Positions 35,768-47,722 of a DNA stretch of 64,000 nucleotides are shown one piece after another. The notes below the pieces were generated by a model. The model had not been told where the DNA came from, did not search any database, and worked only from the letters and a program-made list of their open reading frames with translations. How positions within the stretch are numbered: the stretch's first letter is position 1; each line of letters starts with the position of its first letter. Source of the DNA: Paragyromitra xinjiangensis. Taxonomy: Eukaryota > Ascomycota > Pezizomycetes > Pezizales > Discinaceae. The position numbers were made by a program, and so were the translations under genes. The stretch lies in NCBI GenBank assembly GCA_038503065.1, contig JBCAMK010000001.1, positions 1,736,001-1,800,000 of the forward strand, given 5' to 3'.

Positions 35768-37818
35768 ATGAATGTCCAAGGCCTGCTGTTGAAAACTTAT
35801 GAGCGAGTTACTCCACAGCGTAACTTAACACGGACAATACTCTACACACTCGGTTTATTGTCTATCGCCCCGTTATTTATCTTCCTCTACTCCAGTTTCC
35901 ACTCAATCCTCAATCCACACCCCGTACCCTCGTTCCGGCAAGTCCCGCAACGCCCAGCAACGCCCGCATGGAAGAGAAACCCAGACGAGTACGTACTCGA
36001 TCTAACATGGAATGTAAATGCAGCGCCAATAACACGGTACTTCAACTGGACCGTGTCTGAGGTGGAGGGTAGCCCCGATGGTATGTATCGAACCTTAATC
36101 TTACTACTATCACACATTATCACTCAGCCCCAACTCACAACTCAGCACTCGGACCACGGCTAACCCACCCCAGGTGTCTCCCGAACCCTCATCGTGATCA
36201 ATGGCCAATTCCCCGGTCCGGTTCTCGAATGCAATGACGGCGACACCCTCATCATCGATATAAACAATACCGGTACCAACTCAACCTCACTCCACTGGCA
36301 CGGTCAGTACCAAAATGGCACAAATTTCATGGACGGCACTACGGGTGTGACCAATTGCCCTATTCCCCCTGGTGCTTCATTTCGCTATGAGTTCACCATA
36401 CGTAACCAACACGGCACGTATTGGTATCACGCTCACTTTTCCACCCAACGTGTTGACGGTCTCTTTGGCCCTTTCGTCATCCATTCTCCCTCAGAAGTTC
36501 AAACTGTCCCGTACTCAACCGACCGTGTAGTCATGCTGCACGATCATTACCATGACACCTCTGCTGCGCTGCTCCCGACATATCTAGCATCTGATAACGA
36601 GAACGCTGAGCCAGTCCCGAACGGAGCACTGATCAATGGTCACAACATCATAGACTGCGAGAAAGTAGACCCACGTTACAAATGCGATGCATCTTCAGCG
36701 AATCTAGCACGGTTTGATCTAGAACGCGATAAAGGCCACAGACTACGGTTCATAAACGTCGGTGCGTTCGCAGAGTTCGATGTCGAGATAGATAATCACA
36801 GGTAAGCCCTCCCCCCCCCCCTATAGCTAATAGCCCACTAAACAAAGACAGATTCACACTCACCGAAGTCGACGGTGTCGATATACAACCATACCAGCTC
36901 CACCGCTTCCGCATAAATGTTGCACAACGCTACTCAATAATCCTACAAGCCAACCACCCCGGCAACTCTTTCTGGCTACGCGCAAGAATGATCGCCCACT
37001 GTTTTACCGAAATTCCTGATAAACTTGAGCGAGAAGTACGTGGTATAGTCCACTACATATCGCCCTCATCCCCCGATAAAGAGAAGGAGCCATTACCGCT
37101 CCCCACTACCACCCCGTGGAATGAGGCAATGGAGCTGGAGTGTAAAGACCTTAATACCACAGAGCTTGTTCCTGCAGTAGCCGTGGAAGCGCCAAAAGCA
37201 GATTTGATGGTGCGGTTAAGGAGTAATTTCGAGATCGGGGGATATGCGCTATCGCGAGGGTTCTTCAATAGTACTTCCTGGCGGCCCTCACAATTCCCAA
37301 CCCTGTTGGATGCTATTGATGGGCTGGAGAGTGGAAATGCATCGTTTAGGATTACAAACAATGCCGGGGTTATGGACAAAGCCTTTGATGTGAAACGGCA
37401 ATTGGTTGTAAAGATTGATGGATTGAAAACGGTGGATGTGTTAATCGACAATTTTGATGATGGCAACCACCCCTTCCATCTACATGGTTATAAGTTCTGG
37501 GTCCTTGGCCAGGGACGGGGTTATTTCAATATGAGTACATATGAGGACCTAAACACAACTAACCCGCTGAGGAGGGATACGGTCACTATAGAGCAATATG
37601 GATGGGTACTCATACGGTTTGTTGCTGATAATGCCGGCATGTGGGCTTTCCATTGCCATATTGCATGGCATGTAGAGGCAGGGATGATGATGCAATTCTT
37701 GGTCAAAGGGGATGTTGTTGGAAGCTGGAAGATTCCGGAGGATGTTCAAGGACTTTGTGATAATCCGGAAAAGCAGCGAGGGGGTGGGATTCCGGATGAG
37801 TACTTTTATCATGATTAA
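35768..37818 (+). CDS. Membrane-anchored multicopper oxidase
   Basis: Three exons, 35768-36080, 36174-36801 and 36852-37818, join to 635 residues. A short basic N terminus precedes one hydrophobic segment (about 22-44, TILYTLGLLSIAPLFIFLYS), a signal anchor that would leave the catalytic part outside. All four copper-ligand motifs are present: HWHG (145-148), WYHAH (189-192), HPFHLHGY (520-527) and HCHIAWHVEAGM (581-592), with Met as the axial residue. Three cupredoxin domains are expected. The family includes laccases and ferroxidases; I cannot assign the substrate, and no iron-permease gene is next to it. N-glycosylation sequons (NNT, NGT, NST) are frequent, as in secreted enzymes. All exon joins keep frame. 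Confidence 0.92.
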
Positions 37819-38094
37819 GTTGATGTTGGTTTTTCGGGTTTCTATGGGTAATTTTTTTTGGAAGGGCGTTCTTTTTGGCGGGGAAGGTGTTATTTGCATT
37901 ATGTTTATTAAAATGCATATGCATTAATCTACATGTAGGTATCTCTAACTCTGAAGTATCAGTACCAGTTTCATCCATGATTTGCGTATCGACACAACTC
38001 AACGTAGTCACCATTCATTTCCGCTCTTTATCTTCCTCTCAAATACCTCTTTGAAGTCCTAGCGCTCACGATTGATTAGTCAAAAGCCCTCTTT

Positions 38095-38921
38095 TCATTT
38101 CTCCAGGAATCTAAGATATAGACTAATACATACGTCTAAGGAGTGTTTAGCTCCCTCTCCATAGGCGTTCGCATTGAGGCTTTTAAGGGCCCTTGTGATC
38201 TTCCACGCTCTTGTCTCGTCGGGATATTCGGCGGCGAACCTATCTAGCAAGGAGGAGAGGCGACCAGCCCAGTAGGCAGTTGGCTGATATGCGTAGACAC
38301 GACCCAACGTATCATCCTGTGTTAACAGATAGTTTTAATCAGCTATTCAAGGAGACTAGGGTAAGAAGGAAAGGAAAGGAAAGTATTGTCAAAAATATTC
38401 CAACTTACATCCCTAGGCCCCTCGTAATCATCCTCAAAAACATCACCATCCAGATCCTGCGGTGCGGAGATCTTAACCAAATCCTTCATACTCGGCCTCA
38501 CATCACCCCTCCTATCATTTCTTTTCTGCTGCATCTTCGGTGTAGGTGGCTTCGACTGAGATCTTCCAAACCCACTCCAGGGAGCTGAGAAAGAGTGGGT
38601 CATACCCGATCGACGACGAAGGGGCTGGGGTTGGAATGCATCCTGCTGATGATGATGCTGCACGGGTGGTAAGTACGGATACGGGATACCCTGTGTGCTA
38701 TTATAGTTGGAGTGAGCTTGGAGAGAAAAATCCCGCTGCGGGGACTGCAGTGGCTGCTGAAAATAGGGATAGAGGTTAGTAGTGTCGAGAGGAGGGATCA
38801 CAGGAAATGAAGTGGTGGACTGGCGCCGCGTGTGAGGCGCGAATGTAGGACGTTGATTAGGATGCATGGCTGGTGGGTAGCGCCCATGATTGGGAGGAAG
38901 GGGGTCACGGGGATACCACAT
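38095..38921 (-). CDS. Conserved-looking fungal protein of unknown function
   Basis: Two exons on the minus strand, 38921-38409 and 38316-38095, join in phase 0 (donor GTAAGT) to 244 residues. The N-terminal two thirds is Pro/Gln/His-rich and disordered (RPTFAPHTRRQSTTSFPVIP, PYLPPVQHHHQQDAF). The C-terminal 80 residues are folded-looking: DDTLGRVYAYQPTAYWAGRL, LDRFAAEYPDETRAWK, AKHSLDVCISLYLRFLEK. I recognise the composition as typical of uncharacterised fungal proteins but no named domain. The in-frame join across a good intron supports the model. Confidence 0.7.
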
Positions 38922-39489
38922 GGTAGTTAGTTGCAGTGGTAATAATTGTAGAATGAGTTTGGGTCAGGTTGCCGTAGAATTCTTGAAGGAGCGTAGATGT
39001 AGGGACGAAATGAAGGTTGTAGATACCCTCCGAAAGGATTGGGGATAGCGAGCTGAAGAGCGGTTCTAGGAGGCTCTAAAGCAGACACGTCGGTAAAGTT
39101 GACGACGGGAACGGATTCGCCAAGGGCGAGGCTCTGAACCTTATTTGAGCCGCATTGATTGGCGGGCGAGTGATAATATGTGATTAAAACGCGCTCGGTA
39201 ACTTGAAGTTATTTGTTCTTGAGCGCGATCTCGAAATTCTCGAAATTATTCCAATCCAAATGATAGTTAGCCTGGAGATACTGAGCACTAACAAAGACTA
39301 TTGTTTAGAAAAATAACCTGTCAACTTGTCCAAACAGTATGTGTAGCTACCGCCTCACACACAATCACTGGTAGCCACCCAACTGCTGTTACATAAGATG
39401 TGACACACAACCGCAACCATTAGATGTAGCAGACTCGTTTCGGGCCTGGTTCGAACCCCGCGTTAGTTCACCACTCGACTTTGCTAGCT
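38922..39489. other. Divergent intergenic region
   Basis: Lies between the starts of the hypothetical protein and the BTB gene. No gene recognised. Confidence 0.5.
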
Positions 39490-40725
39490 ATGTCACTATT
39501 CGGAACATCACAGAGTCCCCGAGGCGAGAAGCTCATGCGTGTCGCTTCTATAGACCGGTTGGCAGTGTCAGCAACTCCCAAGTATTCTTTCTCGAGGTGA
39601 GAGGTGGACCCGGGGAACTAAGCTAGTTAAGATCGTACGTACTAATACTGTTGTAACAGCCCACAGGTCACCCTTGTAGTCGGTTCGGATAAGATACAAA
39701 TGTCCGCACACAAAGCCACGTTATGCCAGTGGCCTTATTTTCGGGTCGCGCTTCTTGGAGATTTTAAAGAGGCTGAAGACCAATGCATCGAGCTGCCTGA
39801 AGACTACCCGGAAACAGTCCAAGCTTTCTTGGAATTTATTTACTCGGGAAACTACGTCTTCTATCCCTCACACGATAAAAGAATCCTCAAGTGTAGCAAG
39901 CGCAAGGATGAGTCGACTGATGTATGTCCTTGTGAGAAATTCGTTATGTGTGGTACTCCAGCCATGAAGTCCACGAGCCCGAACTTCGATGAATGCTTGA
40001 TTTGCGAACATACAATAGACGACCACCATGTCGAGGGTTCCGAGTCTTCAAATATGACTGTTGAACAAGATCTTGAGAAAATGGAGTTCCACGCTCGGGT
40101 GTATTTCCTAGCCGATAAGTTCGATATCTCAAAGCTGCGAAAATTAGCTGTGGACCGAATCTACGACTCCAAGCAAACACCGAATGGCGAAAATGGAATC
40201 AATGAGTTAAAAGTGGCTAAACTTATCTATCTGAATACTTCCCCAAAAGATAAACTGAGAAGGGCAGCGCTGGAGAAAACGGTCGACTTATTGTTAACCA
40301 CAAACTCTGTTACCCCATCCCCTGTCCAAGCTAAAGAAGGTTTCGTCAAGTCCGCTTCTCCATTCGCTCAAGTCGCTACTTCTCCGTTTAGCCAGGCCAG
40401 TCAGAGTGCTGGTAGTCCATTTGGCCAGGTCGCCGGTCATTCTCCCTTCGGTCAGCCTGCCGTTACTCCATTTGGGGTTTTTGGCAGCCGGTCTAGTAGT
40501 GCGTTCGGCCAGAGTGGTGGATTCGGCTCGGGTTCACCCCCTTCCGCATTCGGTAGCCTACGTGCCCCGTCCGGTGAAGGCGATGGTGGAAACAAGGCTC
40601 CAATAATTCGAGATTCTGAAGCGAACAAACTCCTTGAGGAACTCGTGGCCGAAGATCCTTCATTCGCCGTCGACATCATCAAATGTCTAGCGAGAAACGG
40701 AGTGCCACTCACGAAGTATTATTAG
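39490..40725 (+). CDS. BTB/POZ-domain protein with FG-type repeats
   Basis: Two exons, 39490-39596 and 39660-40725, join in frame across an intron with a TACTAAT branch site to 390 residues. The BTB fold runs from PQVTLVVGSDKIQMSAHKAT through WPYFRVALLGDFKEAEDQCI, LPEDYPETVQAFLEFIYSGN and YFLADKFDISKLRKLAVDRI. A cysteine-rich insert (residues about 105-145, CPCEKFVMCG, CLICEH) interrupts the domain. The C-terminal region has about eight Phe-Gly or SPFxQ motifs (SPFGQVAGHSPFGQ, PFGVFGS, AFGQSGGFGSG) like nucleoporin FG repeats, and then a short helical end. BTB domains mediate dimerisation or Cullin-3 binding. The FG tract suggests phase-separating or pore-associated behaviour, which is inference. 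Confidence 0.87.
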
Positions 40726-42165
40726 TGTAAGAGCTAAATTCCATTATGGCCTCTTATTTATGTTTGATGGGACGCGGCCCTGATACTAGCTGCGTCAAAC
40801 TAGAAACTGGTGCAGCTCACCAGATCTTTTTTAATCCGTCACTACATAGCACGATGGCGGAAAATTATAGAGCCCAGGGGGCTCGCTCTAGGGAGGATGA
40901 TTAGGGACTTACATTCTCAACGGATATGTCCAGATAGCATCAAATTTGATTTCTAGTTATTCAAGTCATATCCAGTGTATTCTCGATTGAGTTGACGTGC
41001 GGCAAAACCAAACTGCGAGCTATACCTAACATCATGTCTCTGTCAGCAAATGAGGTTGCAGAATCATGGAAGATCACACATCGGCTAGTGCACGTTCGGG
41101 ATTCAGGGAGTAATTCAGAAACCTTTTCGAGACTACACAGCTTGAGCTACACAAGTGATAATAAGGGGTCTTAAGTATAGGGTTTGATGACTACATCTAT
41201 ATATGTATTGCGAGGTACCAGGTATTTAGATATGGCTGACTGTCCTATGGCCGAAATACTGTCTCCCGAGCCTGTTTTTTTCGGAATTGTTATCTAGAGA
41301 TGTGCGAAAACGCGTGAGGTACAAACCTAGGCGTTAATCATAGAAAGCTAGACACGAGGTAGGCTGAGGTAGTGGTTTCGAGCGTATGCGTCTAGGACAT
41401 GAAATACAAGTTTAGGTCCTTTATGTTGGGCGCAGATTTTAGGTTGCGCGCGTATCTCATTCCGGGTCGCGCGACATAAGAAACAACCCCTTACTGCTAA
41501 AGTCACTGAAGCCAGGCTGAGAGGCGGAGCAAGCCCTCAAGGCAGGGCTAACTCGTTGGGATCGTAAAAAACGATCTGCTGTTCCTTCGATTTTTGTCGT
41601 GCACCAATATCATAATCATACTAATTACATTCTATTTAAAGCTCTTTATTTCAGCGAACTAACAGCATTATCCACTTCTTCTTACCCTTTCGTGATATCA
41701 CCTTGCACTCACGGGAGCTTTGTCGGCCTCCTATGTCGTTTTCAGGAATTTACATCATATATTCTACAAACATAATTTCGTCGCCGCTAAGTTCCGTTCT
41801 CGTTACTACTTTGAAGAATTGCCGAAATGTAACACCAGTGGTGACAGGCGGAGTAAATTTGCGCATATGCATCTTGTGGTCCTATGACTCGTTAACAGCA
41901 CTCTTCCTGTCTTATTTTTCTTTCTTTTTTCTTGTTTGAAGAAGCACAGAACTTTCAGCCCCAAGCCACCACCACGTGCACGATAGATAAATAGAGCCAA
42001 GTTGATCGTATTTCTTTGGCCCCATCAATTCCTAGACCAAACTTTGTCACGACATACTATTCCCCACTATCCCTAATCTCAGTAAAGCCATAATTACTAT
42101 TCTTCAAATACAAGCCGAGGAGCTAGTAATTCGATTTAGAGACCAATTCCAATTCCGTTGCAGCA
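40726..42165. other. Intergenic region
   Basis: No gene recognised. Short frames at 40992-41174 and 41703-41939 lack features. Confidence 0.5.
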
Positions 42166-43063
42166 ATGGTGAGAGATACACGTTGGTCCACGGCGATCTT
42201 CCTTATAGCGCGCTCCGTGCAACTTACCGTGGCCGTGATTGTTATGGGAATTGCTTGTTATTTTGCAACCCCCATTTTCGTCTCTGTATGGTTTGTTTCT
42301 CTATTCCCAAAAAAATTAACGGCTTTTATGCTAAGGTTCTTCCAGGTATATTGGCTATGTGATTGCGGTTTCTCTCTTGACAATAATTTATATCGCCGTC
42401 AACTTTGGCCTTTTCTTTAGCAACTTGCTCCTTCCGTTAGCCATCGTTATCATTGAGCCCATCCTTTTCGTTACTTGGGCATTAGGCGCAGCGGCAATCG
42501 GCATCGGAAACTCAGATGTTTTATCTGGAAGTTGTGTCACTTGGGACGGTTATAGTATTTCGGAGACTTGCGTCCTACTAAAAGCTGGCTTTGCATTGAC
42601 AGTTATGGAAGTGTTTGTCTCACAATTCACTCGTTCCGTTACTTGTTTAGTTCAGTTTCCCGCCCTTTCCTACTAACTAACTACCTTGGATTTACATAGA
42701 TTGCTTTTAATCTCAACACTAGTCATGGCCTCTGTTGCTATGCACAAAACTAGGGGGGATCCGCGCGGTAAACTTCACAGCAAAGGGCGCAAGGCTAATC
42801 GGTCGGTTGCCATGGCGGCTGTGGTGGCCCCTCAAATTTACATGCAAACCCCCCAGCAACATCCTCCATATCACGTTGGCAACCAGCAGCAGTATCCTCC
42901 ACACGGCGCCGGCAGCCAACAAATGTATCCACCACAACAACAGTATCCTCAACAGCCACAGTACCAACCAGTGAATCCTCAGATGTACCAACAAAGCATC
43001 CCTGGAATGCAGCCACCAGCCTACCCTCAGCAACCCACGAGATCACCTGGGCCATATTGTTAG
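42166..43063 (+). CDS. Four-helix membrane protein with Pro/Gln-rich tail
   Basis: Three exons, 42166-42290, 42346-42612 and 42700-43063, join to 251 residues. Both introns have the less usual donor GTTTGT; the frame requires them, and the second has a TACTAAC branch site. Four hydrophobic helices (LIARSVQLTVAVIVMGIACY; YVIAVSLLTIIYIAV; LLLPLAIVIIEPILFVTWAL; FALTVMEVLLLISTLVMASV) are spaced as in MARVEL-type proteins, with a two-cysteine loop (SGSCVTWDG and SETC) between helices 3 and 4. The cytoplasmic tail is rich in Pro, Gln, Tyr (YPPQQQYPQQPQYQP). It is likely a plasma-membrane organiser. Family is suggested, not proven. Confidence 0.8.
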
Positions 43064-44955
43064 CGCGAGAATACTGCCCCCTCCCTCACAAAGGGAGTCC
43101 AAGTCATCAACACACGATCAGGGAGACTTTTCGTTAGGGATGAGTGCAATTTCAATGTCATATTTAATCAAGTGAATACTAGCAAGTTGGCGTTAATTTC
43201 TGGCGTTAAATTACGGAATTCGAACAGCAGGATTGTTTTTGGGAATTATGGATGATTTATATCGCAGGTACATAAATGTAATTACGGTTTGAAAGGATGG
43301 TCAAGGGATGGAAACAGGTCAACGTTTTGCATATTTTTGCGCAGTCATTTCTGTTGAATTATTGTTCTAAGATGTTATTATTGGATTGTAAAAAACCCAA
43401 ATTTAATTATATTTACAATCGATCAGCTGTATTTTCCCCTAAACCATCGCAGAACCAATGCAAATTCTATCCAGAGTACTCCACCTCAACATCTAAAATC
43501 CAACCACTAACTCAGCCTACGATTATAATTCCCCTAAAGAATAGCCCACAACCTATAATTCAACCACCTATATTAATAAGTTTACCGGGTGTGAGAAGAA
43601 GGAGCGTAGGTGATCGGAAGTCGAGCAAAGAAATTTCATACTAGGGTGTTGGGTTTTGTGTCTCGCCCTTTTTTGTTGTAGTTATACATACAACTTGCTA
43701 GGCCGCTTAGCCCCATGTCCACCTACCATAGACTGCTCTCTGGTACAGCAGCCTTCAAAATTGGGCTGGGTACGAAATCAACAACTTGCTAGAGCTGACT
43801 GGTGTTGTGCCTATTTCAAACCCACCTCTCCGAATCCGGCAATCACTCAGTCATAAGACAGCTCAGTGGCCTAGTGAGGGTCTGGTATTATTTTGCCTTT
43901 GGAAGGTAAGGTGGGGCTTAAAGCCTCCTTTTTTTTAATATGAAAAGCGGGTATACAATAGACAACGCAAAAAATTCTACGACTTTTTCCGACAACCCTC
44001 GACACGCCAAGAACGAGTGATCTCTTGTGATCTAATTTCCACTCAACAGCAAGCTCAGCTATCATTAGTACTTGCTCTAACATTTGCAGCTCCAGATCCG
44101 CCGTAGCTCCAAAAGTATCTACATGTATTGGTACAGTTCCGAAACTTAAACCCTCCAAATAGTAAAGTCAATGCCAATGCATACTACTAGCAAAAGTTTA
44201 AATAGTCGAATTTCTCTTCTGCCGTGGACAATTACCGGTTCTCAATTGTTATTGCTAAGTGTTATGCTACAGTTCTTTATGGTTATACGTGACACAACAG
44301 TGCAAAGAATTATCAACATGGATATGGTCGACCTCGTCACAGTGAGCAAACTTCACACAAGGCGGCTCGTGAAAGCACATTTGCTCAAAATACATTCTCT
44401 TGAGTAAAGATAGTGCCCAGGAAAAAATTAAAGAGTTTCCTAGGGCCTTCACATGACCTTAAAATAATCGAGAAGAGCTATTCTCGAATCTTTTTTATTA
44501 TAATTTCTTGAAAAGGTACCTAGGGTGGGAATAAATTGTCGCTCCCGCTTGTGTTATTCCTCTTGCAAACTAGCATCTGTCGTACGGCCCTGACTTTGAG
44601 AGGAATGCTGGCCGGGTAGGAATAAGAGAAGGATAGCAAGGAGGTGAACACCACCCATTAGAAAAAACTATAAGATATACAAGGGATAAGTGAAATACAT
44701 GTACTCCATAGTTGTACTGGATTTAACGTAATGCTTATCCCTAGTTCGAAAACCTCCAATCCAGTCTACCGTTTTTTTTGAGGCCATTTTATTAGACCAT
44801 TAACTCATTTGCTCATCCTTCGGCCGTGATAGACATGATCGAACCAACACAATCATCTCACATCTCAAGAACCCTCCAAAACGTTAAGGATAAGAGAGGC
44901 ATATGATTAACCTCCACTGTCCAGATATGTATCCAGTTGACTTTATTATATCCTT
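43064..44955. other. Intergenic region
   Basis: No gene recognised. A minus-strand frame ending at 43871 (DLELQMLEQVLMIAELAVEW) reads a little like protein but has no ATG or context. Confidence 0.4.
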
Positions 44956-45884
44956 CTACCGCCCGCTCCCACTCTCGCTCCCACGCTCTTCGCTTAGGAG
45001 AGAACCATCATCCATATTTTCCTCCACTCCTCCGGGGCCTTCTTTAGCGCTCTCGTCACCGCCTTCCTCAGGTATCAATGTCCTGCCAACGTGTCTAAAA
45101 TGTCTATCTGAATACATAAGACTAAAAACCTCCCTAGACTCGGTACCTTCAACATCCTTAACATCACCAACAACGTCCACTCGCTGAACCTTCCCGACCC
45201 AGAGTTGATGGTCTTCAATCTGTACGGTCCTAAATGTCTCGCAATGTAGTCGGAACAACACATCATCCTCTTTTCCCAGCAGTGGAGACCCCGTGTTGCT
45301 CTCTAGATCCGTTAAGATGACCTTGCTCTTAACAAATGAGAATGGAGATTCCTTTGACGGATGCGTAGTCCCCAGCTGCGCAAACCGGCTTGCCAGGAAC
45401 GCAGACCGTGGTGTCGGGCGAAATATGTGCACTGCGAACCTCCCAGCCTTCGTCATTGTGCTAGCAGCGGAAGAAGGAGTTTTGATATTGAAGGAGATAA
45501 GGGGTTTTGGGTTAAGCGAGAAGCAATTGAACGAAGAAAGTGTTATTCCACGCCATGATTGGGGGGAAGAGCTTGTTGCCGAGGTTACAATTACGACTAT
45601 TATATGATTTAAATGTTAGCTGAGGTCATGGGGCGATATGGAAGAGGTCGATTAGAAGGGAGAACACCTGGGTGTGGTATTTTGCGCATTATATTCCGGA
45701 GCGACGAGGATGGGGTCTCATTAGATGACGGGGAAGGCCCGGAGGTGTAGAGACGGGTGTTTTGTGATGATAAAAGTGATGCGCATGGAATTTTTAGCGG
45801 GTGGACATGGAAAAATTGAGATTTTGGATGTCCTAGGAAAAGTCCTCGTTGGAGAAAAGGACGTAGGGGGGAGGCCGAAGCCAT
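44956..45884 (-). CDS. Flavin reductase-like protein, probably mitochondrial
   Basis: Two exons on the minus strand, 45884-45668 and 45596-44956, join to 285 residues. The N terminus is basic and lacks acids for 50 residues (MASASPLRPFLQRGLFLGHP), like a mitochondrial leader. The flavin reductase domain (FMN-binding split barrel) reads HPVVIVTSA, SLNPKPLISFNIKTPSSAAS, KAGRFAVHIFR, LASRFAQLGTT, LFRLHCETFRTVQIEDHQLW and VGKVQRVDVVG. The tail is acidic and Ser/Gly-rich. It likely binds FMN or FAD and passes electrons from NAD(P)H; the partner is unknown. The gene starts 188 bp from a divergent gene that also has a leader-like N terminus. Confidence 0.88.
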
Positions 45885-46072
45885 TGAGTTTGTAGGCGAT
45901 ATCCGTGTTGGTGGGTTGGTTCCTGGATATCGTGACGTAAAGAAAAAAAGATGCGTGAAACAACGAGAACCTAGACACCTCCGTTGACAATTTACTGTGC
46001 TCGCACACACGACCACGCTCTAGGAACAGGACAGCAGAATTGCAGAGAGGGAGGCCAGTTAAAAGCGCCTGG
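45885..46072. promoter_or_regulatory. Shared divergent promoter, 188 bp
   Basis: The gap between the ATGs of the flavin reductase-like gene (minus) and the next gene (plus) is too short for independent promoters, so shared control is likely. Confidence 0.5.
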
Positions 46073-47147
46073 ATGTCAACTGGCCGGATGTCAGCCCGCA
46101 CTTCGATTTGGAGATTGCGTTGTCAATTAAGGCACAGCAATGGTGGGGTTAGATTCCCCCAGTTTCTCGCGATAAGAGCCGCATCAACTTCATCATCATC
46201 ATCGAGTGAGACATCCACTGGGGCCCCCACTGAAATCTCACTTGAGGATTCGGCATCGACTAGCGCCCCTGGGCCCACGAAACAAAATGGGTATAATCCG
46301 CCACCAGTACCGATATCCCCACTTATGGATCCGAATAAATATATCAAGATGTCGCGCCGCTACACGAAGCTTCAGCGACCGAAAGGAAACGAACCATTAT
46401 CACCTAGGGAAGAGGCCTTGAAAACTAATCCATATGGTTTGAATTCCTCTTCCTCTCATTTCTACATATTCGCAGATGCCTGGCGCTAACTAGATCCTTT
46501 ATACAGCAAGAATTCTAGCAACGGATGTCCGAAACGAGGTCGATTTTCATCGAAGACTTCCATCATGGCTTTTAATCCGTTTCATAATGTTACGACATCC
46601 TGAGACTGATGAGACCTACCTTATCCCAGACCGAATTCGAGAAGGCACGGAAAAGAGGGAAACTTTGGCACAAGGTCGTTGGGTTATTTCTAATATCAAC
46701 TTGGTGAAGATCCTTGAGGACGGCAAACGATGGCGGAAGCTCGTAGGGGGTCATGACATCGATTCTAGGAGCATGATCTGGAGAAAGGATATGGCAGGAC
46801 ACGTTCTGAAGCTCCTTCGAGAAAGGGTTTGCGTGGAGATGGAAAAGGTTGTGCAGAGGGATGTTGTGGAAATGCCATGTGATAATGGCTTTGTCGGATG
46901 TGTGTTAGATTGGGGCATAAGGGAGGAGGGAAATGAGGGGCAGCATGAGTGCTTGGTTGCCGCAAAAGGAAAAGCAATACCTCTACATCATATGAGAACG
47001 CTCCTAGGAGATGAGATGACTATTGAACTCCAGAAGAAAATGAAGATTCCAGAAGAGATCATGAGATCAGGGCTACTAGTACACGAGAGGACGTTAAAAG
47101 CGCAAATGTGGCTGATGAGGATAAGAGCTTATTTATGTATCTGGTGA
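46073..47147 (+). CDS. Conserved-looking fungal protein, probably mitochondrial
   Basis: Two exons, 46073-46436 and 46507-47147, join across a GT-AG intron to 334 residues. The N terminus is Arg-rich without acidic residues (MSTGRMSARTSIWRLRCQLR), a mitochondrial-type leader, followed by a Ser/Pro-rich linker. The core starts at PLSPREEALKTNPYARILAT and includes NEVDFHRRLPSWLLIRF, LRHPETDETYLIPD and RVCVEMEKVVQRD. I recognise this as an uncharacterised fungal family and cannot give a reaction. The start at 46073 is the first ATG; an in-frame second Met is 6 codons on. Confidence 0.78.
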
Positions 47148-47722
47148 ATCTGAGCCAGCCACATAACACACCTTTACTTCATCTTTGCGTAATAATATTG
47201 TCCTTCCAGATTATAGCAGTCCTAGACGAGGCACAATATACAATAGGAATCTACCTTCACCGCTAGCGAACGTTTGGTTGGGTTTCTGTCACTATCCGCG
47301 GTAATTCTTCGTCTTGCCCTACTTTTCTTCACTACTTGATTTATAGTGATTAAGATATGTGAGGTTACATAAAATAAAGGCTGAACTACTTTATTTCATA
47401 CATGATTGCTAATATAAGCCAATTTTTTTACCATTTGTTCTCAATTAGCCCGTAGGAGGTCTTGTTCGAGCTAAATTAACAAGGTACCTTGGTTGTCGTT
47501 GTTTGTGAGATCATCGCCAGCTCCTACAGGCGGAACGTTTTCACCCGCCCCATTAACATTAGCCAATATCTTGTATCAAGCAACCTCAGGTATTTGCAAG
47601 AGATGGTTATTTATCAGACTATTCCTCCTTGAGTAATTAGTTACATGATATATGTACTCATTGCAATCGTAATGACCTACTTAAGCAACTGTCCTTTGCT
47701 CTTGGTTACTCCTGCGCGAGGA
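47148..47722. other. Intergenic region
   Basis: Convergent gap. No gene recognised. Confidence 0.5.

Noticed and set aside
39441..39465. tRNA-like B box (GGTTCGAACCC)
   Set aside because: No matching T-stem, anticodon arm or acceptor stem could be folded on either strand, so it is a chance motif.
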